A stretch of 64,000 bases of DNA, taken from NCBI GenBank assembly GCA_017514665.1, contig JAFWIX010000001.1:124001-188000 (forward strand). Direction: 5' to 3'. Source of the DNA: Candidatus Saccharimonadota bacterium (GTDB lineage: Bacteria > Patescibacteriota > Saccharimonadia > Saccharimonadales > Saccharimonadaceae). The notes beneath the pieces were generated by a model. It worked only from the letters and a program-made list of their open reading frames with translations, did not search any database and was not told where the DNA came from. How positions within the stretch are numbered: the stretch's first letter is position 1; the number at the start of each line of letters is the position of its first letter. Below, piece after piece: positions 8,231 to 17,665 of this stretch. A program made the translations under genes and the position numbers.

Positions 8231-9208
8231 ATGGCCAAATCGAAGTCAGCTAAAATATCTTTTGTTATTCCAGTTTTTAATGAACAAGACGGTATTAAAA
8301 ATTTTCTGGATAAGCATTTTTTGCCCGAAGTTGCTAAAATTTCTAAATATAAAAAAGAGATTATTTTTGTTGACGATGGCTCATCAGATAATACTCTAAA
8401 AATTATCCAGGACTACGCAGCTACAAACAATGATTTTAAAATTATTGCTTTTTCACGTAATTTTGGCAAGGAAATTGCCCTGTCTGCTGGTATTGCTCAC
8501 GCCACTGGCGAAGCAGTAATTATGATGGACTCAGACGGTCAGCAACCCACTAAATACATCCATGATTTTATTAAAGCTTGGGAAAATGGCTCTGATATAG
8601 TTACTGGCATTCGTACTGATTACAATAAGGGTCACGGCCTAATTCCACGTCTTGGCTCAAAATTATTTTATAAATTGCTTAATAAAATGGGCTACAAAAA
8701 CACAATTCCTGGTTCTACCGACTTCAGATTATTAGATCGTAATGTAGTAAATGAATACAATAAATTATCAGAGCACAATCGCATCACCAGGGGATTAATA
8801 GATTGGTTGGGTTTTGAACAAACCATTGTTGAATATAAATATAACGATCGTATAGCAGGGAAATCATCCTTCGATTTTAAAAAATTACTCCACCTTGCTG
8901 TAAATAGTTTTATCTCACTTTCTACCACCCCACTAATTGTCTTAGCGTATATTGGTGCGTTCATTATGATAGGTTCATTTTTCCTTGGTCTATTTGTTAT
9001 TATTCAACAATATATACTTGGTGACCCACTACAACTTTATTGGAATGGTGCTGTTCAGATGTCAATCTTTATTACATTTTTGGTTGGCTTGATTTTGGTG
9101 TCACAAGCCACTACGGCACTCTATATATCTCATATTCACGCCGAGGCTCAAGATCGCCCACTATATATAATCAACAAAAAGCAATCTCGTAACCTTGAAG
9201 ATAAATAG
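8231..9208 (+). CDS. Polyprenyl-phosphate glycosyltransferase (GT2, DPM1/GtrB-like)
   Basis: A 325-residue protein with an N-terminal GT-A domain (ISFVIPVFNEQDG, VDDGSSDNT, SRNFGKEIALSAGI, and the metal-binding MDSDGQ near residue 100) and two C-terminal transmembrane helices (about 240-262 and 275-298). This is the GtrB/dolichyl-phosphate mannosyltransferase layout: a sugar is moved from a nucleotide donor to undecaprenyl phosphate on the inner membrane face. A GtrA-like flippase component is encoded at 20373-20816, and the next gene, YfhO, belongs to a family proposed to use such lipid-linked sugars. The sugar cannot be deduced. Confidence 0.9.
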   Translation: MAKSKSAKISFVIPVFNEQDGIKNFLDKHFLPEVAKISKYKKEIIFVDDGSSDNTLKIIQDYAATNNDFKIIAFSRNFGKEIALSAGIAHATGEAVIMMDSDGQQPTKYIHDFIKAWENGSDIVTGIRTDYNKGHGLIPRLGSKLFYKLLNKMGYKNTIPGSTDFRLLDRNVVNEYNKLSEHNRITRGLIDWLGFEQTIVEYKYNDRIAGKSSFDFKKLLHLAVNSFISLSTTPLIVLAYIGAFIMIGSFFLGLFVIIQQYILGDPLQLYWNGAVQMSIFITFLVGLILVSQATTALYISHIHAEAQDRPLYIINKKQSRNLEDK

Positions 9209-9209
9209 C

Positions 9210-11792
9210 ATGAATAAACTCAAAAACATATTTAAATATTTTCACAAGCCACTTTTTCTTTATTTAATTGTTTTTATGATTACTTTTCTAGTTTTTTCTT
9301 CAGTACTTTTTGTTCTTTATTGCGCACCATTTGGCAATAGTCGTAGCCTTGCCACTAATGACGCCTATATTCAGTATATTGACTTCTTTTCTTATTTCAA
9401 AGACGTTTTAGCTGGACAAAATGATATTACCTATACTTTTGATAAGACACTCGGCGATAATGCTTTTGCGGTTTTTTCGTATTATCTCTCGTCGCCGCTC
9501 AGTTTACTCGTGGTCTTCTTTGATAAAACCGATTTACACTCTTTTATCGATATCCTCATTACTATTAAAATCTCTCTAACAGCTGTTACTTGTGCGATTT
9601 TTCTGAATAACCGTTTTTCTAAAAAACTCCACCTTCCACTACTCATTGCCTTATCTATGGGTTACGCCTTGTGTGCCTATGTCATTACTAAAAAATGCAA
9701 CATAATGTGGTTAGATGGTGTTTATATGTTGCCAATTATGGCATTAGGAGTATATAAATTAATTGCGAAAAACCGATTTAACCTTATTTTGCCAGTTTCA
9801 ATTGCGTTGGCTATCATTTTCAACTGGTATAGCGGGCTAATTGACTGTGTATTTATTGTTTTTTGGTTTATTTTAGAATATACATTATCCCAGAAAAAGC
9901 TTAAAGAAGTTTGGCAATACTTACTAAAATTTATTATCTCAGCTATTTTAGGTGTTGCCATGAGTGCGGCAATATTATTGCCAACTATATCCGCGTTAGG
10001 CAATGGCGCTCGTGGCAGTATAGATTTTGACTATTTGAAGTTTGGTTTCAGGAGCGAAATTCCATCTATGGTGCAAAACTTGCGAATCGGCGCCACGGAC
10101 ACACAAACCGAAGTATCTCTCTTTTGTGGTAGCATCAGTATTTTAGGTATTATGTCAATTTTTATTAGTAAACATAAATTTACTATCAGGAAAAAAGTCA
10201 TCATCATAGTTTCGCTTTTTGCCATTTATCTAATCATGTGCTGGGGGCCGCTATTTTTCCTCTTTTCGCTTCTTAAAGACGCCAGTTCTTATTATACTCG
10301 CTTCGCCTACATGGGGTCATTTACTTTAATATTCTTGAGCGCTACTGCTTTTCCTTCATTAAGAGCCAAAAATGCACGAGCTAAAGAGTATTTAGTTTGG
10401 TTTAAAGCTGGTTTAGTTTTAGCAGCAATTCAAGTTATTCTACAATTTATCCGCCCTATAAACTTAGACCTGACCTATTTATTTGTTATTGACGTTATTA
10501 TCATATCGGCGATTTTAACTCTATATCACCGAAGTATAATAAAAAACAATTTCAGGCAAAAGATAGTTTTATCAATAATCTTAATTATTGCAGCCGTTAC
10601 GGAGCTTACTTTCAACACAGCAATCATTGCCAAAAACTATCTTTTCTGGGGTGTTTCTGAATATAAAGATTACACAAGCAACATCACCGAGCAAATTCAA
10701 GACATCAAAAATCAGGACCAGAGTTTTTACAGGATTTCCCAAACTTCCACTGAATACACAACGGTAGAGAATCTCACTGCAAATTATAACGAAAGTCTTG
10801 CCCAAAATTATATGTCAATCTCCGGTTACACATCTAGTCCAGACATTCGTCAGCTTACATTCTTAAATGATGTGGGATACCACAAAAACGGTGAAAATTT
10901 TAACATCACCAACGATTCGGTTCTCGCTACTGACTCATTATTAGGGATAAAATACATCATGTCAAAATACGAAATGAACGGCTTGCAAGCACTTGATAAA
11001 AATTATGGCAACCGTAAAACGTATTATAACTCGTATTATCTACCGATGGCCTTTGACTATAAATATCAAGAAGCTCAAATCGACAAAGATAATCCGTTTA
11101 TTACCGTTAATAACATATATAGCAGCCTAGCTGGCAAAGAGCTTAATTTATTCTTTCAAGTTAATTTTAAAAAATCTATACATAGTGATTATACCGAATA
11201 CGACGTGTCTACCCCAGAAAATTCCAAAAACTATATATTATATGGCAATCTTGCTTGGGTTGGTGGTAGTGACCCAGTAAATATTCAATTCGAAGACGGT
11301 CACGCTTTTGGTTATAATCGTTGGTTAGCCCCATCAGTCTTTTACATACCAAGCCAAAAAGGCGCCTCTTCTAGCTCTATTAAAGTTTCTTCTACTAGTG
11401 AACAAAACACCAATGCAATTCTAGAGCAATTTTATGCCTTAGATTTAGATGCTCTTAAGGAATTTTCTGCTAAAACCCAAAAACACGAGGCCAAAATAGA
11501 AACCCTTACAAATCAACACGTAGTTATCAAAATTGACGAAAATCACCAAGATACATTGTTTACTTCAATCCCTTATCACAAGAATTGGCGCATCACAGTA
11601 AATAATGAAAAAATTGCCCCTCAATTGATTGGCGATTGTCTTATGGCGATTCCACTTGTTGCCGGAGAAAATATCGTCGAATTTGAGTATTCAGACCCAA
11701 CCCTTAAAACTGGATTCATAGTATCTTGTATTGCGACTCTCACGGTAGTCTGCATTGCCGTTAAGACACGTGTATCAGATAAGCAGACCTAG
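9210..11792 (+). CDS. YfhO family polytopic membrane protein
   Basis: An 860-residue protein with about 12-14 hydrophobic helices in the first 480 residues and a large mostly soluble C-terminal domain ending in a last helix near residue 840. The pattern (NDAYIQYIDFFSYFKD early, YSGLIDCVF, late SIPYHKNWRITVNNE) matches the YfhO/GT-C-like family linked to glycosylation of teichoic acids and related polymers. I place the start at the ATG at 9210, one base after the GT2 stop, and not at an in-frame TTG at 9195 inside that gene. Coupling to the GT2 supports a lipid-linked sugar donor. Confidence 0.85.
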   Translation: MNKLKNIFKYFHKPLFLYLIVFMITFLVFSSVLFVLYCAPFGNSRSLATNDAYIQYIDFFSYFKDVLAGQNDITYTFDKTLGDNAFAVFSYYLSSPLSLLVVFFDKTDLHSFIDILITIKISLTAVTCAIFLNNRFSKKLHLPLLIALSMGYALCAYVITKKCNIMWLDGVYMLPIMALGVYKLIAKNRFNLILPVSIALAIIFNWYSGLIDCVFIVFWFILEYTLSQKKLKEVWQYLLKFIISAILGVAMSAAILLPTISALGNGARGSIDFDYLKFGFRSEIPSMVQNLRIGATDTQTEVSLFCGSISILGIMSIFISKHKFTIRKKVIIIVSLFAIYLIMCWGPLFFLFSLLKDASSYYTRFAYMGSFTLIFLSATAFPSLRAKNARAKEYLVWFKAGLVLAAIQVILQFIRPINLDLTYLFVIDVIIISAILTLYHRSIIKNNFRQKIVLSIILIIAAVTELTFNTAIIAKNYLFWGVSEYKDYTSNITEQIQDIKNQDQSFYRISQTSTEYTTVENLTANYNESLAQNYMSISGYTSSPDIRQLTFLNDVGYHKNGENFNITNDSVLATDSLLGIKYIMSKYEMNGLQALDKNYGNRKTYYNSYYLPMAFDYKYQEAQIDKDNPFITVNNIYSSLAGKELNLFFQVNFKKSIHSDYTEYDVSTPENSKNYILYGNLAWVGGSDPVNIQFEDGHAFGYNRWLAPSVFYIPSQKGASSSSIKVSSTSEQNTNAILEQFYALDLDALKEFSAKTQKHEAKIETLTNQHVVIKIDENHQDTLFTSIPYHKNWRITVNNEKIAPQLIGDCLMAIPLVAGENIVEFEYSDPTLKTGFIVSCIATLTVVCIAVKTRVSDKQT

Positions 11793-11809
11793 TATTTCTT
11801 TGCTAAATA

Positions 11810-11818
11810 TGGTATAAT
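11810..11818 (+). promoter_or_regulatory. Extended -10 promoter of the GT8/glf operon
   Basis: TGGTATAAT ending eight bases before the next ATG; the gap (taccccag) has no Shine-Dalgarno. It should drive the five-gene run to the end of glf. Confidence 0.6.
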
Positions 11819-11826
11819 TACCCCAG

Positions 11827-13707
11827 ATGAGTAACAATAATTCCCATATCAAAATTTTTATTTCCTGTCATAAACCTACGGCCTATATTAAAAATAATAT
11901 TATGGAGCCGATTCAGCTTGGTTGTGCCAATAAAAAGAACCATATCAAGGGTATTTTACATGACGATGACGGCAAGGATAATATTTCTCAATTAAACCCA
12001 ATGTATTGCGAACTTACTGCTCAATATTGGGCCTGGAAAAATTACGACGCAGACTACTATGGCTTCTGTCACTATCGACGTTATTTTAATTTCACTGATA
12101 AAAAATTCAAAGAAGATCCATACGGCAACATAGTGGAAACTTATCCAGGCGAATACAATATTGCGAAATATGGTTTAGACGAAGCAACTATTACAGAACT
12201 TGTAGATAAATACGATATTGTTATCACCGAGCGCAAAGATCTTCGCAAAATGCCCGGCCACAGCCCGTCGGTGATGGCACAATATGTACGAGCGCCTCTT
12301 CTTCACAAGAAAGATATTCACGTTTTATTAGACATTATTGATGAAAAATACCCAGAATATAGCAAATCAGCCCATGAATTTCTAAAAGGGCATTATTCTA
12401 GTTTCTGTAATATGTATATTCTTAAAAAAGAAATCTTTTTCAAATATGCCGAGTGGATGTTCGCAGTTTTAGAAGAGTTTTGTAAGCGCACCGACATGAG
12501 TAAATACAGCACCGAAGCTTTACGCACTCCAGGTCATCTGTCGGAACGTCTATTTGGTATCTTTTTGACTCAAATTTTAAAAGAAAACCCTGGTCTTAAA
12601 GTTAAAGAGCTACAATGTGTATACTATACTAAAACTGACCCCGAAGAACCACTCAGCCCAGTATTCCCCAAAAACAGCAATACTATTCCTGTAGTTTTTG
12701 CCGCCAATAACAGCTTTATCCCTATGTTTGCTACTTGTTTGCAATCATTAATTGATCACATTAATCCTAAATACAACTATGATGTTATCTTGATTCAATC
12801 AGATGTTAGCCCAGAAAACAAAGCTATTTTGCTTGATATGGTTAAATCACACAAAAATCTGTCATTGCGCTTTTTCGACGCATCAGTTTTATTGGCTGAT
12901 TATAAACTCAAGGCCAACGCCCATATTAGCGTTGAAACATACTATCGCTTCTTGATTCAGGATGCTATGCCTGATTATCACAAAGTTTTATATATTGATT
13001 GCGATTTAGTTATTAACGGTGATATATCTAAGCTTTTCGAGACCGACGTCGATGAATACATATTGGCTGCTACTCGTGACCCTGATTTCCTTGGTCAAAT
13101 CAATGGCGCCGACCAAGAAACCATGAAATACATTCAAAGCAAGTTTAAAATGCAAGATCCATATAACTATTTCCAGGCTGGCGTCATTCTCTTTAATGAA
13201 GATGAAATGCGTAAAGCCCACACCGTAAATGAATGGCTTGAATTCGCTTCAACTCCGTATCGTTATAATGATCAAGATGTACTTAATCTTTATTGTGAAG
13301 GTCGCGTTAAATTTATCGACATGAAGTGGAATATGCTAGTTGACTGCAATCATGAACGCTCTGAGGTTATCGAATTTGCACCTGATGCCATCCAAAAAGA
13401 GTATCAACTAGCTCGTCAAGATCCTAAGATCATTCACTACGCCGGTTTCAAAAAACCCTGGCACGATCCCAGCGAAGATTTTGCGCATGAATTCTGGCAA
13501 TACGCCAAACAGACCATTTATTATGAAGAATTACTAGCTCAGATTCCAAAGTTTCAACTTAAATACGCCAAGAAGAATCAACGCCAAATTACTGCTAAGG
13601 TTAAAAATAAAACCAAAGCCGGCGTTTATAAAACTTATTCCTTAGCATTCCCGTATGGTTCAAAACGTTGGCATAAGCTTAAAAAACTTCGCGGTAAGTC
13701 TTATTAG
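11827..13707 (+). CDS. Two-domain glycosyltransferase: DUF4422 fused to GT8
   Basis: A 626-residue fusion. Residues 1 to about 255 are a DUF4422 glycosyltransferase-like domain (FISCHKPTAYI, then NPMYCELTAQYWAWKN and GFCHYRRYF). Residues about 285-545 are a GT8 domain (PVVFAANNSFIPMF, the metal-binding DCD near 391-393, and IIHYAGFKKPWHDP). GT8 enzymes usually transfer glucose or galactose from UDP donors with retention. Joining the two suggests two successive transfers onto the growing polymer. A basic C-terminal tail may bind the membrane. It is the first of two tandem paralogues; the next gene starts ten bases after its stop. Confidence 0.85.
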   Translation: MSNNNSHIKIFISCHKPTAYIKNNIMEPIQLGCANKKNHIKGILHDDDGKDNISQLNPMYCELTAQYWAWKNYDADYYGFCHYRRYFNFTDKKFKEDPYGNIVETYPGEYNIAKYGLDEATITELVDKYDIVITERKDLRKMPGHSPSVMAQYVRAPLLHKKDIHVLLDIIDEKYPEYSKSAHEFLKGHYSSFCNMYILKKEIFFKYAEWMFAVLEEFCKRTDMSKYSTEALRTPGHLSERLFGIFLTQILKENPGLKVKELQCVYYTKTDPEEPLSPVFPKNSNTIPVVFAANNSFIPMFATCLQSLIDHINPKYNYDVILIQSDVSPENKAILLDMVKSHKNLSLRFFDASVLLADYKLKANAHISVETYYRFLIQDAMPDYHKVLYIDCDLVINGDISKLFETDVDEYILAATRDPDFLGQINGADQETMKYIQSKFKMQDPYNYFQAGVILFNEDEMRKAHTVNEWLEFASTPYRYNDQDVLNLYCEGRVKFIDMKWNMLVDCNHERSEVIEFAPDAIQKEYQLARQDPKIIHYAGFKKPWHDPSEDFAHEFWQYAKQTIYYEELLAQIPKFQLKYAKKNQRQITAKVKNKTKAGVYKTYSLAFPYGSKRWHKLKKLRGKSY

Positions 13708-13717
13708 GAGCAGAAAA

Positions 13718-15547
13718 ATGTCTCAAGATCTAAAAATCTTTGTCTCGTGCCACAAACCAGCAGACTTTATTCATGATGATGTTTTTATTCCAATCCAAGT
13801 TGGTGCCAGCCTGCCTAATCGCACAAAGATTAAAGGGGCTATCCAGGACAGCACGGGAAGTAATATTTCTGATAAAAACCCACGTTATTGCGAACTTACT
13901 GCTCAATATTGGGCTTGGAAAAACGCTCTCAAGGACACCGAATATATCGGGTTTTTTCACTATCGTCGATATCTGGATTTTAGTGGCAAAAATCACCCTA
14001 CAGACGCCTGGGGCAATATCGTCGAAAAATTTATTAGCCCAGAAACTATCAACGAATATAAGCTAAATGGTGATACCATCAATAATTTAGTAAAAAAATA
14101 TGACATTATTTTGCCCGTAGCTAAAGACGTTACCAAAATGCCAGAAGGTGCCAAAAATATTCGCGAACAATATGAAAGTTCTGGTTATCTACACGCCAAA
14201 GATTTAGATATTATGCTAGAAGTAATCAAGGAAAAGTATCCAGAATTTTTGCCTTATGCTCAAGATTATCTGGCTAGCAAAACTTCATATTTAAACAATA
14301 TGTTTATTATGAAAAAAACAATTTTTAGTGAATATAACGCTTGGCTATTTGATATCTTAGACGAGTGCGACAAACGCATTGATTATACTGATTATTCCAC
14401 TGAAGCCATTCGCACTCCAGGACATCTAGCAGAGCGCCTATTCAATATATATATAGCCTATCTTAAAGACCATCAAAATTTTAAAATTAAAGAACTACCA
14501 ACGGTAATATTTTTAAGCACTGATCCATTACCAGATATTAAACCTGCTTTCCCCAAGAATAATATTGCGATTGTTTTGTCTGCAGATGATTACTACGTTC
14601 CGTATTTGGCTACAGTTCTTTCATCTGTCAAAGAAAACACTACCACTAGTAATAATTATGACGTAATAGTTATGACCAAAAATATTTCTTTGGCTAACCA
14701 AACCCGCTTGCAGAGTATTTTTAATAGCAAAAATACCTCCTTACGCTTCATTGATATCTCACGTTTTGAGCCCCAGTTCAAAAAACTCTTTTTGCGTGGC
14801 CATTTTGCTATCGAAACCTGGTTTCGTCTTTTGATGCCAGAAATTTTTCCGCACTATAATAAAATCCTCTATCTAGATTCAGATTTGGTAGTAAACTCTG
14901 ACTTAGCTAAACTATATAATACCAACATCCAGGGTAAATTGCTTGCCGCTTGTCGCGACGCTGACACTGCTGGGTTATATAATGGCGCTCAACCAGACAA
15001 AAAACACTACATGGACCACATTTTAAAAATTAAAAAACCCTATGACTATTTTCAGGCCGGTGTTGTTTTGTTTAATTTGGCGGAATTTCGCGAACAATAC
15101 ACTACAGCTGAAATGCTAAAATTTGCTGGTTCTTATAAATGGCAATTACTCGACCAGGACGTTCTCAACTTTTTAGCCCAAGAACAGGTTGTTTTTGTTG
15201 ATATGTCCTGGAACGTTATGCACGATTGGAAAGGGGCTCGCATTGAAGAGAATATTAGTCGCGCCCCCGAAAGGCTTTCAATAGAATATTTAACCGCTCG
15301 CAAAAACCCCAAAATTATTCACTATGCCGGCCCTGATAAGCCATGGACAGACCCCGAAGCTGATTTTGCCGAAATCTTCTGGCGTTATGCCAGAACCAGC
15401 GGCTATTATGAAGTTTTGGTTGAACGCCTTATTGCTAAAAAACGCGACAAAAAAGCAGCTATCAAAAGGACTGCCAAAAAAGTTTTGCCCGTTAATTCAC
15501 GACGCGGTAAATTCGCACGTAATTTTTACACCAAACTCAGAGGTTAA
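13718..15547 (+). CDS. Two-domain glycosyltransferase: DUF4422 fused to GT8 (paralogue)
   Basis: A 609-residue paralogue of the preceding gene with the same order: DUF4422 (FVSCHKPADFI, NPRYCELTAQYWAWKN, GFFHYRRYLDF) then GT8 (IVLSADDYYVPYLATV, DSD near 387-389, IIHYAGPDKPWTDP). I chose the ATG at 13718 because TTAGGAGC precedes it by seven bases; a longer frame beginning at 13655 would overlap the previous gene. Divergence between the copies is considerable, suggesting an old duplication with different sugar specificity. The C-terminal tail is basic. Confidence 0.85.
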   Translation: MSQDLKIFVSCHKPADFIHDDVFIPIQVGASLPNRTKIKGAIQDSTGSNISDKNPRYCELTAQYWAWKNALKDTEYIGFFHYRRYLDFSGKNHPTDAWGNIVEKFISPETINEYKLNGDTINNLVKKYDIILPVAKDVTKMPEGAKNIREQYESSGYLHAKDLDIMLEVIKEKYPEFLPYAQDYLASKTSYLNNMFIMKKTIFSEYNAWLFDILDECDKRIDYTDYSTEAIRTPGHLAERLFNIYIAYLKDHQNFKIKELPTVIFLSTDPLPDIKPAFPKNNIAIVLSADDYYVPYLATVLSSVKENTTTSNNYDVIVMTKNISLANQTRLQSIFNSKNTSLRFIDISRFEPQFKKLFLRGHFAIETWFRLLMPEIFPHYNKILYLDSDLVVNSDLAKLYNTNIQGKLLAACRDADTAGLYNGAQPDKKHYMDHILKIKKPYDYFQAGVVLFNLAEFREQYTTAEMLKFAGSYKWQLLDQDVLNFLAQEQVVFVDMSWNVMHDWKGARIEENISRAPERLSIEYLTARKNPKIIHYAGPDKPWTDPEADFAEIFWRYARTSGYYEVLVERLIAKKRDKKAAIKRTAKKVLPVNSRRGKFARNFYTKLRG

Positions 15548-15548
15548 C

Positions 15549-16523
15549 ATGAAGTCGCCAAAAGTCTCAATTCTCGTTCCCATCTATAACGTTGAAAAAT
15601 ATCTTAACCAAGCTTTAGAAAGCTTAATTAATCAAACATTAAAAGAAATTGAAATTATTTGTATTAATGATGGTTCTACCGATGGTTCGCCTAAAATCCT
15701 CAAAACCTACGCTAATAAAGACAAACGTATCAAAATTATTACTAAGAAAAATACCGGTTATGGCGACAGCATGAATCAGGGCCTCAGGGTCGCCAAAGGC
15801 GAATATATCGGTATTCTCGAGCCAGATGATTTTGCCGAACCCGAGATGTTTAAAACTCTTTATCATCTCGCCCAAAAGCTTAACGTTGATATGGCAAAAG
15901 GGAATTATTACTTTCATCAACACGGTCAAGACAAGATTAGTCAAATTATTGACCCCAAAGAGGCAGATAAACTAATTGATCCGCTCGAAAATCAACATAT
16001 CTTTCATCAACCTCCCGATATTTGGGCTGCTATTTATCGGCGCGAATTCCTTACAGAAGCCAATATTAGTTTTCTTCCCACTCCAGGTGCGTCCTACCAA
16101 GATACCGGCTTCAATTTTAAAGTTTTAGCTAGCACTCACCGCGTCGCCTATACCACTAAACCAGTTATGCACTATCGCACCGACAATGTTAATTCTTCCG
16201 TCAAAAGTGCCACCAAGATTTTTGCCGTGTCTGAGGAATTTGCTAGTATTGAAGAGTTTCTTCGTGATCACAAACTTTATCAAAACTACGCTCCAATTAT
16301 GCAAGCCGTTAAATTCGGCAGTTATCACTGGAACCTCCTTCGTTTGCCAGACCAAGCTATTCAAAAATTTCTGCCTACTATGCGCCAAGAATTTCTTGAT
16401 GCCAAAGAGACTGGTGTATTACAAAAACAATATTTTCCGCCTAAACATTGGTTGGCACTCAACTTACTCTTGAAATCACCTGCCCTCTTCTTGCGAGCCT
16501 TCCGTATTTATAGTAAGATATAG
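15549..16523 (+). CDS. Glycosyltransferase family 2
   Basis: A 324-residue GT-A glycosyltransferase: VSILVPIYNVEKYLNQAL at the N-terminus, CINDGSTDGS, GYGDSMNQGLRVAKGEYI, and the acidic EPDDF taking the place of DxD. There are no transmembrane helices, so it acts at the inner membrane face. The ATG lies one base after the previous stop; a longer frame from 15324 is excluded because it runs inside the GT8 gene. It is part of the same five-gene run ending in glf. The sugar is unknown. Confidence 0.88.
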   Translation: MKSPKVSILVPIYNVEKYLNQALESLINQTLKEIEIICINDGSTDGSPKILKTYANKDKRIKIITKKNTGYGDSMNQGLRVAKGEYIGILEPDDFAEPEMFKTLYHLAQKLNVDMAKGNYYFHQHGQDKISQIIDPKEADKLIDPLENQHIFHQPPDIWAAIYRREFLTEANISFLPTPGASYQDTGFNFKVLASTHRVAYTTKPVMHYRTDNVNSSVKSATKIFAVSEEFASIEEFLRDHKLYQNYAPIMQAVKFGSYHWNLLRLPDQAIQKFLPTMRQEFLDAKETGVLQKQYFPPKHWLALNLLLKSPALFLRAFRIYSKI

Positions 16524-16525
16524 TT

Positions 16526-17665
16526 ATGAAAGAGTTAAAGAGTTATCGATATATTATTGCTGGCACTGGACTTTTTGGCGCCACTGTTGCCGAACGCTTA
16601 GCCAGCCAAGGTCATAAAATTTTGATTATCGATAAACGCGATCACCTAGCTGGCAATGTCTATAGCTATACCGACCCAGACACTAATATAGAAGTCCATA
16701 AATACGGCTCCCATATTTTCCATACTGAATTTGATGAAGTTTGGGATTATATTACCAAATTTACTGAGTTCAACGATTATATCCATACTGTTGACACTCG
16801 TCACAAAGGCAAACTTTATCCTATGCCGATTAACCTTGATACCATCAATTTATTATATGGCACCGATATGGACGCCGAAGCAGCTGAAAAATTTGTTGCT
16901 GCAGAAGCTGAAAAAGAGGGCATCAAAGATCCTAAGAATTTTGAAGAAAAAGGACTTAGTCTGGTCGGCCGCAAACTTCACGAAGCTTTTCTCAGAAATT
17001 ACACCGCCAAACAGTGGTCTACTGATCCCAAAAACCTTTCCGCAGCCATCCTTAGCCGCATTCCGGTGCGGTTTAATCGTGATAATCGTTACTTTATTAC
17101 AGCCAAACATCAAGGTATTCCCAAAGAAGGTTATACCAAGATTGTCGAAAATATGCTCGCTAATGATTTAATTGATGTCAAATTAAATACGGATATCAAA
17201 AAAATTATTGACAACATCCCTGGTGAGACCACTATCATTTATTGTGGACAAATCGATGAACTTTTAGATTATGAGTTTGGTGTCTTACCATACCGTAGTT
17301 TGCGTTTTGAGCAGGAAACCACTGATGATACTCTTGGTAGAGCTGTTATTAATGAAGCCGACGCCGACGTTCCATATACGCGCACCCATGACTATAAATA
17401 TTATCAATCACATCAGCCAGAAGTTATTAATCAGTCAAAATCCATTCTTTGTCGTGAATATCCTGCCGATTTCCAAAAAGGCGGAGAAGCCTATTATCCA
17501 GTCAATAACGACGAATCCGAAGCCTTATATCAAAAATACGTTACTCTCGCCAAAGAAAAATATCCCAACCTCATCCTCGGCGGCCGTCTCGGCGCTTATC
17601 GTTACTGGGATATGGATATTGCTATCAAAAACGCCCTTGACCTTGTCAAGAAGTTACTTGGCTAG
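16526..17665 (+). CDS. glf: UDP-galactopyranose mutase
   Basis: A 379-residue flavoenzyme converting UDP-galactopyranose to UDP-galactofuranose. The N-terminal dinucleotide-binding stretch YIIAGTGLFGATVAERLA is followed by NVYSYTDPDTNIEVHKYG and GSHIFHTEFDEVWDY, highly characteristic of Glf; the C-terminal GGRLGAYRYWDMD completes the FAD site. The length matches the family. It lies two bases after the GT2 gene. Together with galE at 22614-23615 it supplies Galf, so at least one of the nearby glycosyltransferases should be a galactofuranosyltransferase. Its end overlaps the convergent licD-like gene by 12 bases. Confidence 0.96.
   Translation: MKELKSYRYIIAGTGLFGATVAERLASQGHKILIIDKRDHLAGNVYSYTDPDTNIEVHKYGSHIFHTEFDEVWDYITKFTEFNDYIHTVDTRHKGKLYPMPINLDTINLLYGTDMDAEAAEKFVAAEAEKEGIKDPKNFEEKGLSLVGRKLHEAFLRNYTAKQWSTDPKNLSAAILSRIPVRFNRDNRYFITAKHQGIPKEGYTKIVENMLANDLIDVKLNTDIKKIIDNIPGETTIIYCGQIDELLDYEFGVLPYRSLRFEQETTDDTLGRAVINEADADVPYTRTHDYKYYQSHQPEVINQSKSILCREYPADFQKGGEAYYPVNNDESEALYQKYVTLAKEKYPNLILGGRLGAYRYWDMDIAIKNALDLVKKLLG

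Noticed and set aside
9195-9209. TTG start for the YfhO protein five codons upstream
   Set aside because: It lies inside the GT2 gene; the ATG at 9210, one base after the GT2 stop, is simpler.
13655-13717. Longer N-terminus for the second DUF4422-GT8 protein
   Set aside because: It overlaps the first GT8 gene and ignores the well-spaced AGGAG before the ATG at 13718.
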